11,602 nt of DNA from Geothermobacter sp964501815 (GTDB lineage Bacteria; Desulfobacterota; Desulfuromonadia; Desulfuromonadales; Geothermobacteraceae): the NCBI GenBank assembly GCA_964501815.1, contig CAZCUR010000076.1:1-11602 (forward strand), read 5' to 3'. A program made the position numbers and the translations under genes. This document shows positions 1-8,496 of this stretch, piece by piece (within the stretch, counting starts at the first letter, position 1; the number at the start of each line of letters is the position of its first letter). The notes beneath the pieces were generated by a model that ran no database searches, was not told where the DNA came from, and was given only the letters and a program-made list of their open reading frames with translations.

Positions 1-35
1 AAACCCTTCTGGTTCTTGCGGAACTTTTTGAGCAT
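1..35 (-). CDS. pilA: Type IVa major pilin PilA, first 11 codons only (rest lies beyond the left edge)
   Basis: Only the start of this gene is in the window. Reading leftward from the ATG at 35-33 gives MLKKFRKNQKGF, where the last residue is read from two bases. This is a class III prepilin leader: short, basic, and ending in Gly followed by Phe, the site where PilD cleaves and N-methylates. Geobacter PilA starts very similarly, with a basic leader ending KGF. The pilin assembles into the pilus fibre that PilB, PilC and PilT build and retract. Its position directly after pilS and pilR, behind a sigma-54 promoter, is the Geobacter arrangement. A strong ribosome site (AAAGGAG, 49-43) lies 7 bases before the ATG and supports this start. 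An in-frame ATG 26 codons upstream offers a second, longer start. The mature pilin is not visible, so length and aromatic content cannot be judged. Another prepilin-type protein is possible but less likely. Confidence 0.88.
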   Translation of the reverse strand, partial: MLKKFRKNQKG

Positions 36-113
36 GTTCCTTCTCCTTTCCTTGGTTGGTTTGTGAATCCCTTGTGAGGATCTGGGTTGCTTTCTGTCCC
101 GTTTCGATTTCAT
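36..113 (-). other. In-frame N-terminal extension of pilA (possible long-form start at ATG 113-111)
   Basis: The pilA frame stays open upstream of the ATG at 35 for 26 codons, up to another ATG at 113-111. The encoded extension is strongly basic and starts MKSKRDRKQPRSS. It lies downstream of the start site expected from the sigma-54 promoter (about 152), so it would be transcribed. G. sulfurreducens PilA is reported to have two functional start codons giving long and short precursors, and this layout resembles that. Against it, there is no good Shine-Dalgarno before 113, and an open stretch of 26 codons is not rare by chance (roughly 30 percent at equal base use). Confidence 0.4.
43..49 (-). 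promoter_or_regulatory. Ribosome binding site of pilA (short form)
   Basis: The minus strand reads AAAGGAG, with 7 bases between it and the ATG at 35. This is the best Shine-Dalgarno match in the pilR-pilA gap. It supports translation of the short pilin precursor from 35. If translation began at 113 instead, these bases would be read as part of a basic N-terminal extension. Confidence 0.8.
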
Positions 114-162
114 CGGCCAATGCCGGCCGAAAGTTTAGCACCGTTTGGTTGCCCTGCAAGAT

Positions 163-178
163 AGCAAGGTCAATGCCA
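163..178 (-). promoter_or_regulatory. Sigma-54 promoter driving pilA
   Basis: The minus strand reads TGGCATTGACCTTGCT from 178 to 163. The invariant GG (177-176) and GC (165-164) are separated by exactly ten bases, as in the -24/-12 consensus TGGCAC-N5-TTGCW. Only the C at the sixth position differs (T here). Taking C164 as -12, transcription should begin near 152, giving a leader of about 117 bases before the short pilA start. The gene just upstream encodes PilR, a sigma-54 activator, and pilA is the known PilR/RpoN target in Geobacter and Pseudomonas. Confidence 0.85.
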
Positions 179-211
179 GGTTTGCAAGGGCTAATTCGAA
201 TCTCCAAGGTC

Positions 212-219
212 TTTTTTTT
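212..219. promoter_or_regulatory. A/T tract upstream of the pilA sigma-54 promoter
   Basis: Eight consecutive T bases on the plus strand (A on the minus strand) lie about 35 bases upstream of the -24 element. Such tracts bend DNA and can aid looping between an upstream activator and sigma-54 polymerase. No convincing IHF consensus is visible. It is not a terminator of pilR, because on that transcript it is a run of A. Confidence 0.25.
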
Positions 220-271
220 ACTAAGTTTTCTCCGGACCGGGCTCAGGCACGCCGCCCTCTTCTCCGTTTGG

Positions 272-288
272 GTGACCATCCCTGTCAC
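272..288. promoter_or_regulatory. Inverted repeat upstream of pilA, candidate activator (PilR) site
   Basis: GTGAC (272-276) and GTCAC (284-288) form a 5-base inverted repeat with a 7-base spacer. It starts just past the pilR stop codon, roughly 95-110 bases upstream of the sigma-54 -24 element. That is a normal distance for an NtrC-family enhancer site. The TGTC within it recalls the TGTC elements reported for Pseudomonas PilR. The half-sites are short and chance is a real alternative. Confidence 0.25.
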
Positions 289-299
289 TGCCATTGCGC

Positions 300-1700
300 T
301 TAATCGTCACCGTCGGTTTCGTCGTCGTCACCGAGGCCGAACTTGGCCAGCCGGTAGCGGATGGAGCGAAAAGAGATACCCAGAAGTTCGGCCGCCTTTT
401 TACGAACACCGCCGGTACGGTCGAGGGCCTTGAGCAGAATATCCTTTTCAATGTCGGCCAGATAGGCTTCCAGATCAAGGCCGTTTTCAGGGATTTCGGT
501 CAAACCGCCCGCCACAGCAGGACCGGTGCGCAGCATCTGTTCCGGCAGGCAGTCACAGCCAACCGGCCCATCACCGGTACCGAGAACGGTACAACGCTCG
601 ACCACATTTTCCAGCTCGCGGATATTGCCGGGCCAGGAATAGTCGAGCATACGCCGCATCGCCTCGTCGTCGATTTGCGGCATGGGCCGCCCGGTATATT
701 TTTCAAAAAAGTGATTGATCAAAAGAGGGATATCCTCACGCCGGCGGCGCAGGGGCGGCAGATCGATGCGAATGACATTGAGTCGATAGAACAGGTCCTC
801 GCGAAAACGCCCCTCGCTGACCTCGCTTTCAAGGTCCTTGTTGGTCGCGGCAATGACGCGTACATCGACCGGGATATTCTTGGTACCGCCGACCCGGCGG
901 ATCTCGCGATCCTGCAGCACGCGCAAAAGTTTGACCTGCATCATCTGCGGCAACTCACCGATCTCGTCAAGAAAGATGGTTCCCCCGGCGGCCACCTCGA
1001 ACAGGCCTTCCTTGCGCTGGGTGGCCCCGGTAAAGGAGCCGCGCTCGTGGCCGAACAGTTCGCTTTCCAGCAGGTTTTCGGGGATGGCGCCACAGTTGAT
1101 GGGCACAAAAGGTTCGTTGGCACGGTCGCCGCTGAAGTGAATGGCGCGCGCGACCATCTCCTTGCCGGTGCCGCTTTCGCCGGTGATCAGCACATTGACC
1201 CGACTGGCTGCGACCTTCTCCACCAGGTCGAAAACCTGCTGCATCGCCTTGCTCTTGCCGATCAGGTTGTGGAACGAAAAGCGATCGCTGAGCTGCTGGC
1301 GCAGTTTGCGGTTTTCCCGTCTTAAGTCGCGCCGTTCCAGGGCGTTTTTGACAATCAGACGGATTTCGTCGTTCTTGAAAGGTTTGGTGATGTAGTCGTA
1401 GGCGCCCAGCTTCATCGCCTCAACCGCCTGTTCGGTGGAGGAAAAGGCGGTAATCATAATCACCACGGTGTCGGGGGCTCGTTCCAGCACGTGCCTGAGC
1501 ACCCCGAACCCGTCAACGCGCGGCATCTGGATGTCGGTGATGACCAGATCGAAGTCCGACTGGCGCAGACGCTCCACACCCTGGCCGCCGTCCGCGGCCG
1601 TTTCGACCTCGTAGCCCTCGCGCGTGAGCATGATGCCCAGAAACTCACGCAGGCTTTCCTCATCGTCAATAATCAGAATGCGATAGGATGGTTCACTCAA
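300..1700 (-). CDS. pilR: PilR, sigma-54-dependent response regulator of pilus genes
   Basis: This is an NtrC-family cytoplasmic activator of 466 residues, normal length. Residues 1-120 form the receiver: acidic pair D12/D13, phospho-acceptor D56, T84 and K106. The AAA+ domain spans about 145-380, with Walker A GESGTGKE (174-181), the sigma-54 contact loop as GSFTGA (221-226) and Walker B GGTIFLDEI (239-247). A Fis-type helix-turn-helix lies near 433-456, followed by an acidic tail. Family knowledge: PilS phosphorylates it, it oligomerises and opens sigma-54 promoters, chiefly pilA. The start is a TTG at 1700, backed by GGAG (1712-1709) 8 bases upstream; no in-frame ATG gives a better choice. 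It lies 54 bases after pilS and precedes the pilA sigma-54 promoter. No clear rho-independent terminator follows it. Other NtrC-type regulators look alike in sequence, and the neighbourhood makes PilR the best call. Confidence 0.95.
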   Translation of the reverse strand: MSEPSYRILIIDDEESLREFLGIMLTREGYEVETAADGGQGVERLRQSDFDLVITDIQMPRVDGFGVLRHVLERAPDTVVIMITAFSSTEQAVEAMKLGAYDYITKPFKNDEIRLIVKNALERRDLRRENRKLRQQLSDRFSFHNLIGKSKAMQQVFDLVEKVAASRVNVLITGESGTGKEMVARAIHFSGDRANEPFVPINCGAIPENLLESELFGHERGSFTGATQRKEGLFEVAAGGTIFLDEIGELPQMMQVKLLRVLQDREIRRVGGTKNIPVDVRVIAATNKDLESEVSEGRFREDLFYRLNVIRIDLPPLRRRREDIPLLINHFFEKYTGRPMPQIDDEAMRRMLDYSWPGNIRELENVVERCTVLGTGDGPVGCDCLPEQMLRTGPAVAGGLTEIPENGLDLEAYLADIEKDILLKALDRTGGVRKKAAELLGISFRSIRYRLAKFGLGDDDETDGDD

Positions 1701-1708
1701 AATCTGTT

Positions 1709-1712
1709 CTCC
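1709..1712 (-). promoter_or_regulatory. Ribosome binding site that fixes the pilR TTG start
   Basis: GGAG on the minus strand ends 8 bases before the TTG at 1700. It supports the unusual start codon, since the first receiver residues begin within a few codons and no ATG or GTG in frame lies nearby. Confidence 0.6.
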
Positions 1713-1727
1713 CGGCCCCGAGCCAAC

Positions 1728-1754
1728 AATAGCGCTGGCCAGCTTAGCCCTATT
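1728..1754 (-). other. Imperfect inverted repeat between pilS and pilR
   Basis: Right after the pilS stop codon, AATAG and CTATT arms (plus-strand 1728-1732 and 1750-1754) flank the self-complementary GCTGGCCAGC (1734-1743). The transcript could fold into a short, imperfect hairpin before the pilR ribosome site. No T-run follows, so it is not a standard terminator. A role in mRNA processing or damping would be speculation. Confidence 0.2.
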
Positions 1755-3404
1755 TCATCGTGATTTCAAGACAGCGTCAGGACCGAAATGCAGACGGAAA
1801 CAGGCGCCGCCCAGTTCGCCGGTCTCGATGGCGACATGCCCGCCGTGGCCTTCGATGATGCTGTGTACGGTTGCCAACCCCAGACCGGTTCCACCAGTCT
1901 TGGTGGTAAAAAAAGGCTCGAAAATCCTCTCACGCTGGTCCGGTGGAATACCGGGTCCGCTGTCTTCGACCAAAAGGTCACCCGTTTCGGGGACCAGGGT
2001 TATCCGGATCCGCCCTTCCCCTTCCATGGCCTCGGCGGCATTGATCAAAAGGTCCCACAGAGACTGTCGCACCTGGTCATGGTCGACCAGCATACCAACA
2101 CCATCCGGAATGCACACGTCCATGCGTACCTTGTCGAACCGGGCATCACCGCCGCATGCCTGGATCACCTCCCCGGCAAGTTTGCCCATGTCGCAATTTT
2201 CCAGTTGCGGCTTGCGCGGCCGGGCATAGGCAAGAAACTCGGTTAAAAGGGCACTCAGCCGGTCGGCTTCGCGCACAACGATGCTCATCAGTCTCCGGTC
2301 CTCGTCGGTAACGTGGGCCCCTTCCATGAGCAACTGAACCGAACCGCTGATAGAGGCGAGCGGATTGCGGATTTCATGGGCCATGGCCGAGGCCAGACGC
2401 CCGACGGCGGCAAGGCGGTCGGCCCGGCGCAAATCCTCTTCCATCTGCTTGATGCGCGTCAGGTCCTGAAAGGAGACCAAAAGGCCGACATCCCTGCCCT
2501 GGGGATCCTGAATGGGGGTGGCGGCAAAACCGAGAATCCTGTCTTCTCCCTGGGCGGTGCGAACAACGGCTTCGGCACGCTGCCGTGCGTGCATACCGGC
2601 GTCGGAATAAACGTCAAACTCCGGGAAAAGCTGGCGCACATCGCGATTGTAGACCGCCTCCAGGGTGTAGCCGGTTATCTGCTCGGCAGCCCGGTTAAAG
2701 GAGCGGATGCGGCCAAGCTGATTGATAATCATCAAGCCGCTGCTGATGTTTTCGAGAATGACGCGATTGAGCGATTCCAGCTCGTCATAGTCGATGCGCT
2801 GTTCCAACAACGCCTGCTCACTGCGACGCCAGCGCTCGGCCAGAGCAGCGCACAAAAGCGCGGTCAGCAGAAAACCGGTGACATGGACAAAGACGGCGTA
2901 AAAGGCCTCACGCCAGCCTATGGTGTCAGCAGGCGGCACACCGGGAAGGACCGGCAGATGACCGAAATACTGCAGGTCAATCAGGGCACCGTACAGGATG
3001 GCGGCCAGGGCGGCCGTCAGCAGAATGCGGCGGCCGTCAAAGAAGACACTGCTGGCAATGATGACAAAGACCAGACTGAAGGAGAAAAGGCTGTCGGTTC
3101 CCCCGGTAAAGTAGATGAGAAACAGGCAGAAAATCAGGTCCCAGACGATCTGGGTCAGGGCAAAAAAACGCAGGTTGTCAACCCGGGGCAGACTGACCGC
3201 AGAGGCAAGTCCATGCAGGTAGGCAACGGCAATGAGACCGTAAAGATAGTTCAGGGATGATGCGGGGACACCCTCGGCCCGAAACTGGAAGAAGATGGCC
3301 CCGCCAAGAAAGATGCTGATGGCCAGCAGCCGAATCAGCAGAAACCAGGAAAGCTGCCTGCGACTCGGTTGAATCGAAGGTTCCGAAGGCGGAACAGCCG
3401 TCAT
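1755..3404 (-). CDS. pilS: PilS, membrane-bound sensor histidine kinase
   Basis: This kinase has 549 residues. The N-terminal half holds about six hydrophobic segments (near 18-40, 50-70, 78-99, 105-122, 126-144 and 165-189), as in Pseudomonas PilS. A PAS domain follows at about 206-313. The dimerisation domain carries the H-box MAHEIRNPLA with phospho-acceptor H343. The ATP-binding domain shows the N-box around N455, the G1 box DSGPG (481-485), the F-box FEPFFTTK (495-502) and the G2 box GTGLGL (505-510), so catalysis looks intact. In Pseudomonas, PilS senses pilin in the inner membrane and sets the phosphorylation of PilR, giving pilin autoregulation; the same here is inference. The ATG at 3404 is 12 bases after the pilC stop. 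Its ribosome site is weak (GGAGG lies 16 bases away, inside pilC), which points to translational coupling with pilC. Confidence 0.94.
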   Translation of the reverse strand: MTAVPPSEPSIQPSRRQLSWFLLIRLLAISIFLGGAIFFQFRAEGVPASSLNYLYGLIAVAYLHGLASAVSLPRVDNLRFFALTQIVWDLIFCLFLIYFTGGTDSLFSFSLVFVIIASSVFFDGRRILLTAALAAILYGALIDLQYFGHLPVLPGVPPADTIGWREAFYAVFVHVTGFLLTALLCAALAERWRRSEQALLEQRIDYDELESLNRVILENISSGLMIINQLGRIRSFNRAAEQITGYTLEAVYNRDVRQLFPEFDVYSDAGMHARQRAEAVVRTAQGEDRILGFAATPIQDPQGRDVGLLVSFQDLTRIKQMEEDLRRADRLAAVGRLASAMAHEIRNPLASISGSVQLLMEGAHVTDEDRRLMSIVVREADRLSALLTEFLAYARPRKPQLENCDMGKLAGEVIQACGGDARFDKVRMDVCIPDGVGMLVDHDQVRQSLWDLLINAAEAMEGEGRIRITLVPETGDLLVEDSGPGIPPDQRERIFEPFFTTKTGGTGLGLATVHSIIEGHGGHVAIETGELGGACFRLHFGPDAVLKSR

Positions 3405-3416
3405 GGGAAAACCGGA

Positions 3417-4634
3417 TCAGCCTCCGACCGTACCGGCCAGCTTGAAGATCGGCAGGTACATGGCAATGACCAGACCGCCGACAGTGGTGCCGAGAAAGAG
3501 CATCAGAAGCGGCTCCATCATCGAGGTCAGGTTGGCCACGGCGTCATCGACCTCATCGTCGTAAAAGTCGGCGATCTTGTTGAGCATGGTGTCAATGGCG
3601 CCCGATTGCTCACCGACGGCAATCATCTGGCAAACCATGGGCGGAAAGACACCCGATTTTTCCAGCGGCTCGGCGATGGTCTTGCCCTCGCTGATACTGG
3701 CACGCACCTGGTAGATGGCTTTTTCCACCGTCCTGTTCCCGGCGGTCTTGGCAACGATATCGAGACCGTCAAGGATGGGGACCCCACTGGAAATCATGGT
3801 GCCGAGGGTACGGGTGAATTTGGCCACGGCGACCTTGCGGATCAGGATGCCGAAGACCGGGACTTTGAGCAGCCAGTCGTCAATCTTTTCCCGTCCCTTT
3901 TTGGTGCCGTAGATTTTTTTGATGGCAAAAATCAGCACAACAATGGCAATGAAAATCACCAGCGCGTAGTCAACGACGAAATTGCTCAGACTGATAACAA
4001 ACTGGGTTGGCGCCGGCAACTCACCGCCGAAGTCGCGGAACATCTTTTCGAACTGCGGAATGACGAAAATCAGAATGACAGCGACGACGATGGTGGCGAT
4101 GCCGACCACGGTGGCCGGATAGGTCATGGCGCTTTTGACCTGCTTTTTCAGCTTCATCGCCTTTTCAATGTAGGCGGCCAGACGGTTGAGAATGGTATCG
4201 AGGATACCGCCGACTTCACCTGCAGCCACCAGATTGACGTAGAGTTCGTCAAACGCCTTGGGGTGTTTGGCCAAAGCGTCAGCAAAGGTGCTGCCCTGTT
4301 CGACGCTCTCCTTGACCTCGGTGAGGATTTTCTTGAAGGTCTTGTTGTCCTGCTGCCGGGAGAGAATGTCGAGGCACTGCACCAGCGGCAGGCCGGCGTC
4401 AATCATGGTGGCGAACTGCCGGGTAAAAACGACCAGGTCCTTGGTCGTGACCTTGGGCTCGAACCCGGGGATGTTGATCTCCATATCGAGGCCCTTGCCG
4501 CGCTCCTTGATGGAGGACGGCATAATGCCCTGACGGCGCAATGCCGCGATGACCGCGGCCTCGTCCGGAGCTTCCATGGTCCCCTTCTGGACCTTGCCGG
4601 TGCGGTTTTTACCCTCCCAGGCGAATTTGGCCAT
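3417..4634 (-). CDS. pilC: PilC, inner-membrane platform protein of the type IV pilus
   Basis: This is a 405-residue member of the GspF/PilC family, full length. It has two T2SSF repeats, about 68-195 and 272-395. Each contains the family's conserved GE-containing helix turn: AAGEVGGILD (137-146) and AVGEQSGAID (339-348). Three membrane segments are visible near 171-194, 220-243 and 371-397. The N-terminal region (1-60) resembles the small cytoplasmic domain seen in other PilC proteins. PilC couples the ATPases to pilin insertion and removal; PilB and PilT are thought to dock on its cytoplasmic domains and turn it. It lies between pilT (11 bases) and pilS (12 bases), as in the Geobacter cluster. 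The ATG at 4634 has a GAGGTG ribosome site 4 bases upstream that overlaps the end of pilT. GspF of a type II secretion system is the alternative, but the neighbours are pilus genes. Confidence 0.96.
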   Translation of the reverse strand: MAKFAWEGKNRTGKVQKGTMEAPDEAAVIAALRRQGIMPSSIKERGKGLDMEINIPGFEPKVTTKDLVVFTRQFATMIDAGLPLVQCLDILSRQQDNKTFKKILTEVKESVEQGSTFADALAKHPKAFDELYVNLVAAGEVGGILDTILNRLAAYIEKAMKLKKQVKSAMTYPATVVGIATIVVAVILIFVIPQFEKMFRDFGGELPAPTQFVISLSNFVVDYALVIFIAIVVLIFAIKKIYGTKKGREKIDDWLLKVPVFGILIRKVAVAKFTRTLGTMISSGVPILDGLDIVAKTAGNRTVEKAIYQVRASISEGKTIAEPLEKSGVFPPMVCQMIAVGEQSGAIDTMLNKIADFYDDEVDDAVANLTSMMEPLLMLFLGTTVGGLVIAMYLPIFKLAGTVGG

Positions 4635-4645
4635 AACTCACCTCA

Positions 4646-5785
4646 TCAGTTTGCGACAGTCGGCCTGGCGCCGGTCCCTGCCTTGATCCCCCGCTTGAGC
4701 ACGGAGGAAGGATTGGCGATCATCTGCTTGAGTTCTTCCGGATCCGGAGAACGGGTCATCGCCATCTCAAGAGAAATCTTCTTTTCGTGAAACAGCATGA
4801 ACAGCGACTGGTTCATGGTCTGCATGCCGTACTTTTCCTGGCCCATCTGCATCTGGGAATAGATCTGATGCACCTTGTCATCCCGAATCAGGGCACGAAT
4901 GGCCATGTTCGGCACCATCACCTCAACCGCCAGGGCCCGCCCCCGGCCGTCGGCACGCGGAATCAGGGTTTGGCTCAGCACGCCCTCAAGCACGAAGGAG
5001 AGCTGGGTGCGCACCTGCGTCTGCTGATGGGGCGGGAAGACATCGACGATACGGTTGATGGTCTGCACCGCCGAGTTGGTATGCAAGGTGGCGAAACAGA
5101 GATGGCCGGTCTCGGCAATGGTCAGGGCGGCCTCGATGGTCTCCAGGTCGCGCAGCTCGCCCAGCAGGACAATGTCGGGGTCCTGACGCAGGATGTATTT
5201 GAGAGCCTTTTTGAAGCTGTGGGTGTCGGCGCCGACCTCGCGCTGATTGACCACACATTTTTTGTGCGGGTGCAGGTACTCGATCGGATCCTCGATGGTA
5301 ATGATGTGCTCGTGACGGTGTTCGTTGATGTAGTCGATAATGGAGGCCAAGGTGGTCGACTTGCCGCTGCCGGTCGGACCGGTCACCAGCACCAGTCCCC
5401 GCGGCCGCTGGGCAATCTGGTTGACCACCGGAGGCAGGCCGAGTTCCTCAAAAGAGAGAAACTTGTAGGGGATCAGACGAAAGGCGCCGGCCAGCGCCCC
5501 CCGCTGCATGTAGATATTGCCGCGGAAACGGGCCAGCCCCTTGACACCGAAAGAGAGGTCGAGTTCGTTTTCTTCTTCAAATTTGCGCTTCTGGGCATCA
5601 GTCAGGATGCTGTAACAGAGCTGTTTGGTATCCGCCGGCTGCAAAGGCGGCAGTTTCAGCGGCACCATACGGCCGTCAATGCGCAGCTGCGGTGGTGTCC
5701 CGGTGGTGATATGCAGGTCGGAACCTCCGGCTTCGACCATGGTCTTGAGCAACTGGTGGATACTGACCTTCTTCTCTTCACTCAT
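4646..5785 (-). CDS. pilT: PilT, pilus retraction ATPase
   Basis: This is a hexameric cytoplasmic motor of 379 residues that hydrolyses ATP to depolymerise the pilus (twitching, surface sensing, DNA uptake). The N-terminal PAS-like domain covers about 1-110. The RecA-like domain carries Walker A GPTGSGKST (136-144), the Asp box TIEDPIEY (163-170), the Walker B region RQDPDIVLLGELRD (200-213) and the His box TGHLCFATLHT (226-236). The AIRALIRDDK segment (295-304) matches the AIRNLIRE motif that is typical of PilT and needed for retraction, which separates it from PilU and PilB. In Geobacter the copy at this position is called PilT4, the principal retraction motor; equating this gene with PilT4 rests on synteny. 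A GGAG ribosome site precedes the ATG at 5785 by 9 bases. It lies 31 bases after pilB. Confidence 0.96.
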   Translation of the reverse strand: MSEEKKVSIHQLLKTMVEAGGSDLHITTGTPPQLRIDGRMVPLKLPPLQPADTKQLCYSILTDAQKRKFEEENELDLSFGVKGLARFRGNIYMQRGALAGAFRLIPYKFLSFEELGLPPVVNQIAQRPRGLVLVTGPTGSGKSTTLASIIDYINEHRHEHIITIEDPIEYLHPHKKCVVNQREVGADTHSFKKALKYILRQDPDIVLLGELRDLETIEAALTIAETGHLCFATLHTNSAVQTINRIVDVFPPHQQTQVRTQLSFVLEGVLSQTLIPRADGRGRALAVEVMVPNMAIRALIRDDKVHQIYSQMQMGQEKYGMQTMNQSLFMLFHEKKISLEMAMTRSPDPEELKQMIANPSSVLKRGIKAGTGARPTVAN

Positions 5786-5816
5786 CGCAACCTGCTCCAG
5801 CGGGAGTCTCCAGGGT

Positions 5817-7517
<1,701 letters not shown>

Positions 7518-7573
7518 GGTTTGGGAACGGCCCCCCTCACGCGCGGTTAAAATAGCGGATTTGCCCCGGCCAT

Positions 7574-7600
7574 CTTATAGAACCCCTTAAGGCAAGTCAA
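7574..7600 (-). promoter_or_regulatory. Possible sigma-70 type promoter for the pilB-pilR operon
   Basis: On the minus strand TTGACT (7600-7595) and TATAAG (7579-7574) each match the -35 and -10 consensus at five of six bases. The spacer is 15 bases, two shorter than ideal. The -35 overlaps the aroE stop codon. Transcription would begin near 7567, leaving a leader of about 50 bases before pilB. It would let the pilus genes be expressed apart from rnr-ribF-aroE. Confidence 0.4.
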
Positions 7601-8493
7601 GGAAGCTCCCTTCTGATTTCAGCCACTTCTGCCAAAAGTCGGCGCTTCATGACGCCGGATGGCGGAGCGCATCCAAACCAGTGGGCATAGGCCAGCTCAC
7701 CCTGAGCTGCAAGCATGCCCAGACCATCCACGGCCCTGAGCCCGGCCGCGCGTGCCTGCCGGACCAAAGGGGTTTCTTCCGGGCGATAGACCATGTCATA
7801 AACCCTGATCCGTTTGGGCATCCCGGCCCAGTCAAGGCCGGGAAGACTCTCCCCCTTCAGCCCCAGAGAAGTGGTATTGACCAGCAGGTCCGCCTGCCGG
7901 AGCAGGTCGGTCAGGCCGTGCCATGCGGGAGCTACTGCAATCTGTGTGCCCGCAAAATGGGGCTGAAAGCGTATCCTGAGTTCTTCAGCTCTGGCACGGG
8001 TCCGGTTGACCAGGGTCAGGCTCTGTGCTCCGGCCTCAGCCAGGGCGTACAGAGCCGCCCGGCAGGCCCCGCCGGCACCAAGCAGCACGACATGGCGTCC
8101 GACGGGCTCGAAATCAAGGTCTTCCCGCAGAGAACGCACGAGCCCGGCACCATCGGTATTAAACCCCAGCAACCGACCCTCACGATTGACAATGGTGTTG
8201 ACCGCGCCGATACGGGCGGCGTCCTCGGCCACCTCATCAAGCAGAGGCAAAACCGCCTCTTTGTGTGGAATGGTTACATTGACGCCCAAAAGTCCCAGGG
8301 CGCGAATGCCGGCAACCGCCTGGGACAGTTGCCCGGCCGTCACGTGGAAAGGGACATAGACGGCATCGAGCCCGGCCTGGCGCATCGCCTCATTCTGCAT
8401 CAACGGTGAGAGGGAGTGGGCAACGGGGTCACCGAAAATACCCACGACCCTGGTGCGCCCGGTCAGGCCTGTCATCGACGTCATCCGGGTCAT
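7597..8493 (-). CDS. aroE: Shikimate dehydrogenase (NADP+)
   Basis: AroE reduces 3-dehydroshikimate to shikimate with NADPH in aromatic amino acid synthesis. It has 298 residues, slightly longer than usual (about 270-290) because of a short N-terminal extension. The substrate domain shows SLSP (27-30) and NVTIPHKE with catalytic K78. NTDG (112-115) holds catalytic D114. The dinucleotide site is GAGGA (139-143) with NRT (163-165), the latter typical of NADP preference. The DGLGML-AQG region with Q264 closes the active site. Three ATG codons are in frame at residues 1, 4 and 7; the first is preferred because AAGGAC lies 9 bases before it, inside the end of ribF, and the genes are 3 bases apart. 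This spacing implies co-translation with ribF. No regulatory tie to the pilus genes downstream is visible beyond adjacency. Confidence 0.96.
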   Translation of the reverse strand: MTRMTSMTGLTGRTRVVGIFGDPVAHSLSPLMQNEAMRQAGLDAVYVPFHVTAGQLSQAVAGIRALGLLGVNVTIPHKEAVLPLLDEVAEDAARIGAVNTIVNREGRLLGFNTDGAGLVRSLREDLDFEPVGRHVVLLGAGGACRAALYALAEAGAQSLTLVNRTRARAEELRIRFQPHFAGTQIAVAPAWHGLTDLLRQADLLVNTTSLGLKGESLPGLDWAGMPKRIRVYDMVYRPEETPLVRQARAAGLRAVDGLGMLAAQGELAYAHWFGCAPPSGVMKRRLLAEVAEIRRELP

Positions 8494-8496
8494 GCT

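Noticed and set aside
201..222. T-run as a rho-independent terminator
   Set aside because: The T bases lie on the plus strand, where no gene ends, and no GC-rich stem precedes them. On the pilR transcript the run is A, so it cannot terminate pilR.
56..433. Plus-strand frame of 125 codons across the pilR-pilA gap
   Set aside because: It overlaps the pilA promoter and the 3' end of pilR, and has no ribosome site or recognisable domain.
294..3260. Plus-strand frames opposite pilR (343 codons) and pilS (315 codons)
   Set aside because: Mirror frames of well-supported two-component genes, with no independent evidence of coding.
3369..4790. Long plus-strand frame opposite pilC (473 codons), rich in Asp, Gly and His
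   Set aside because: The composition is what reverse-complemented codons of a membrane protein give, and PilC on the other strand is unambiguous.
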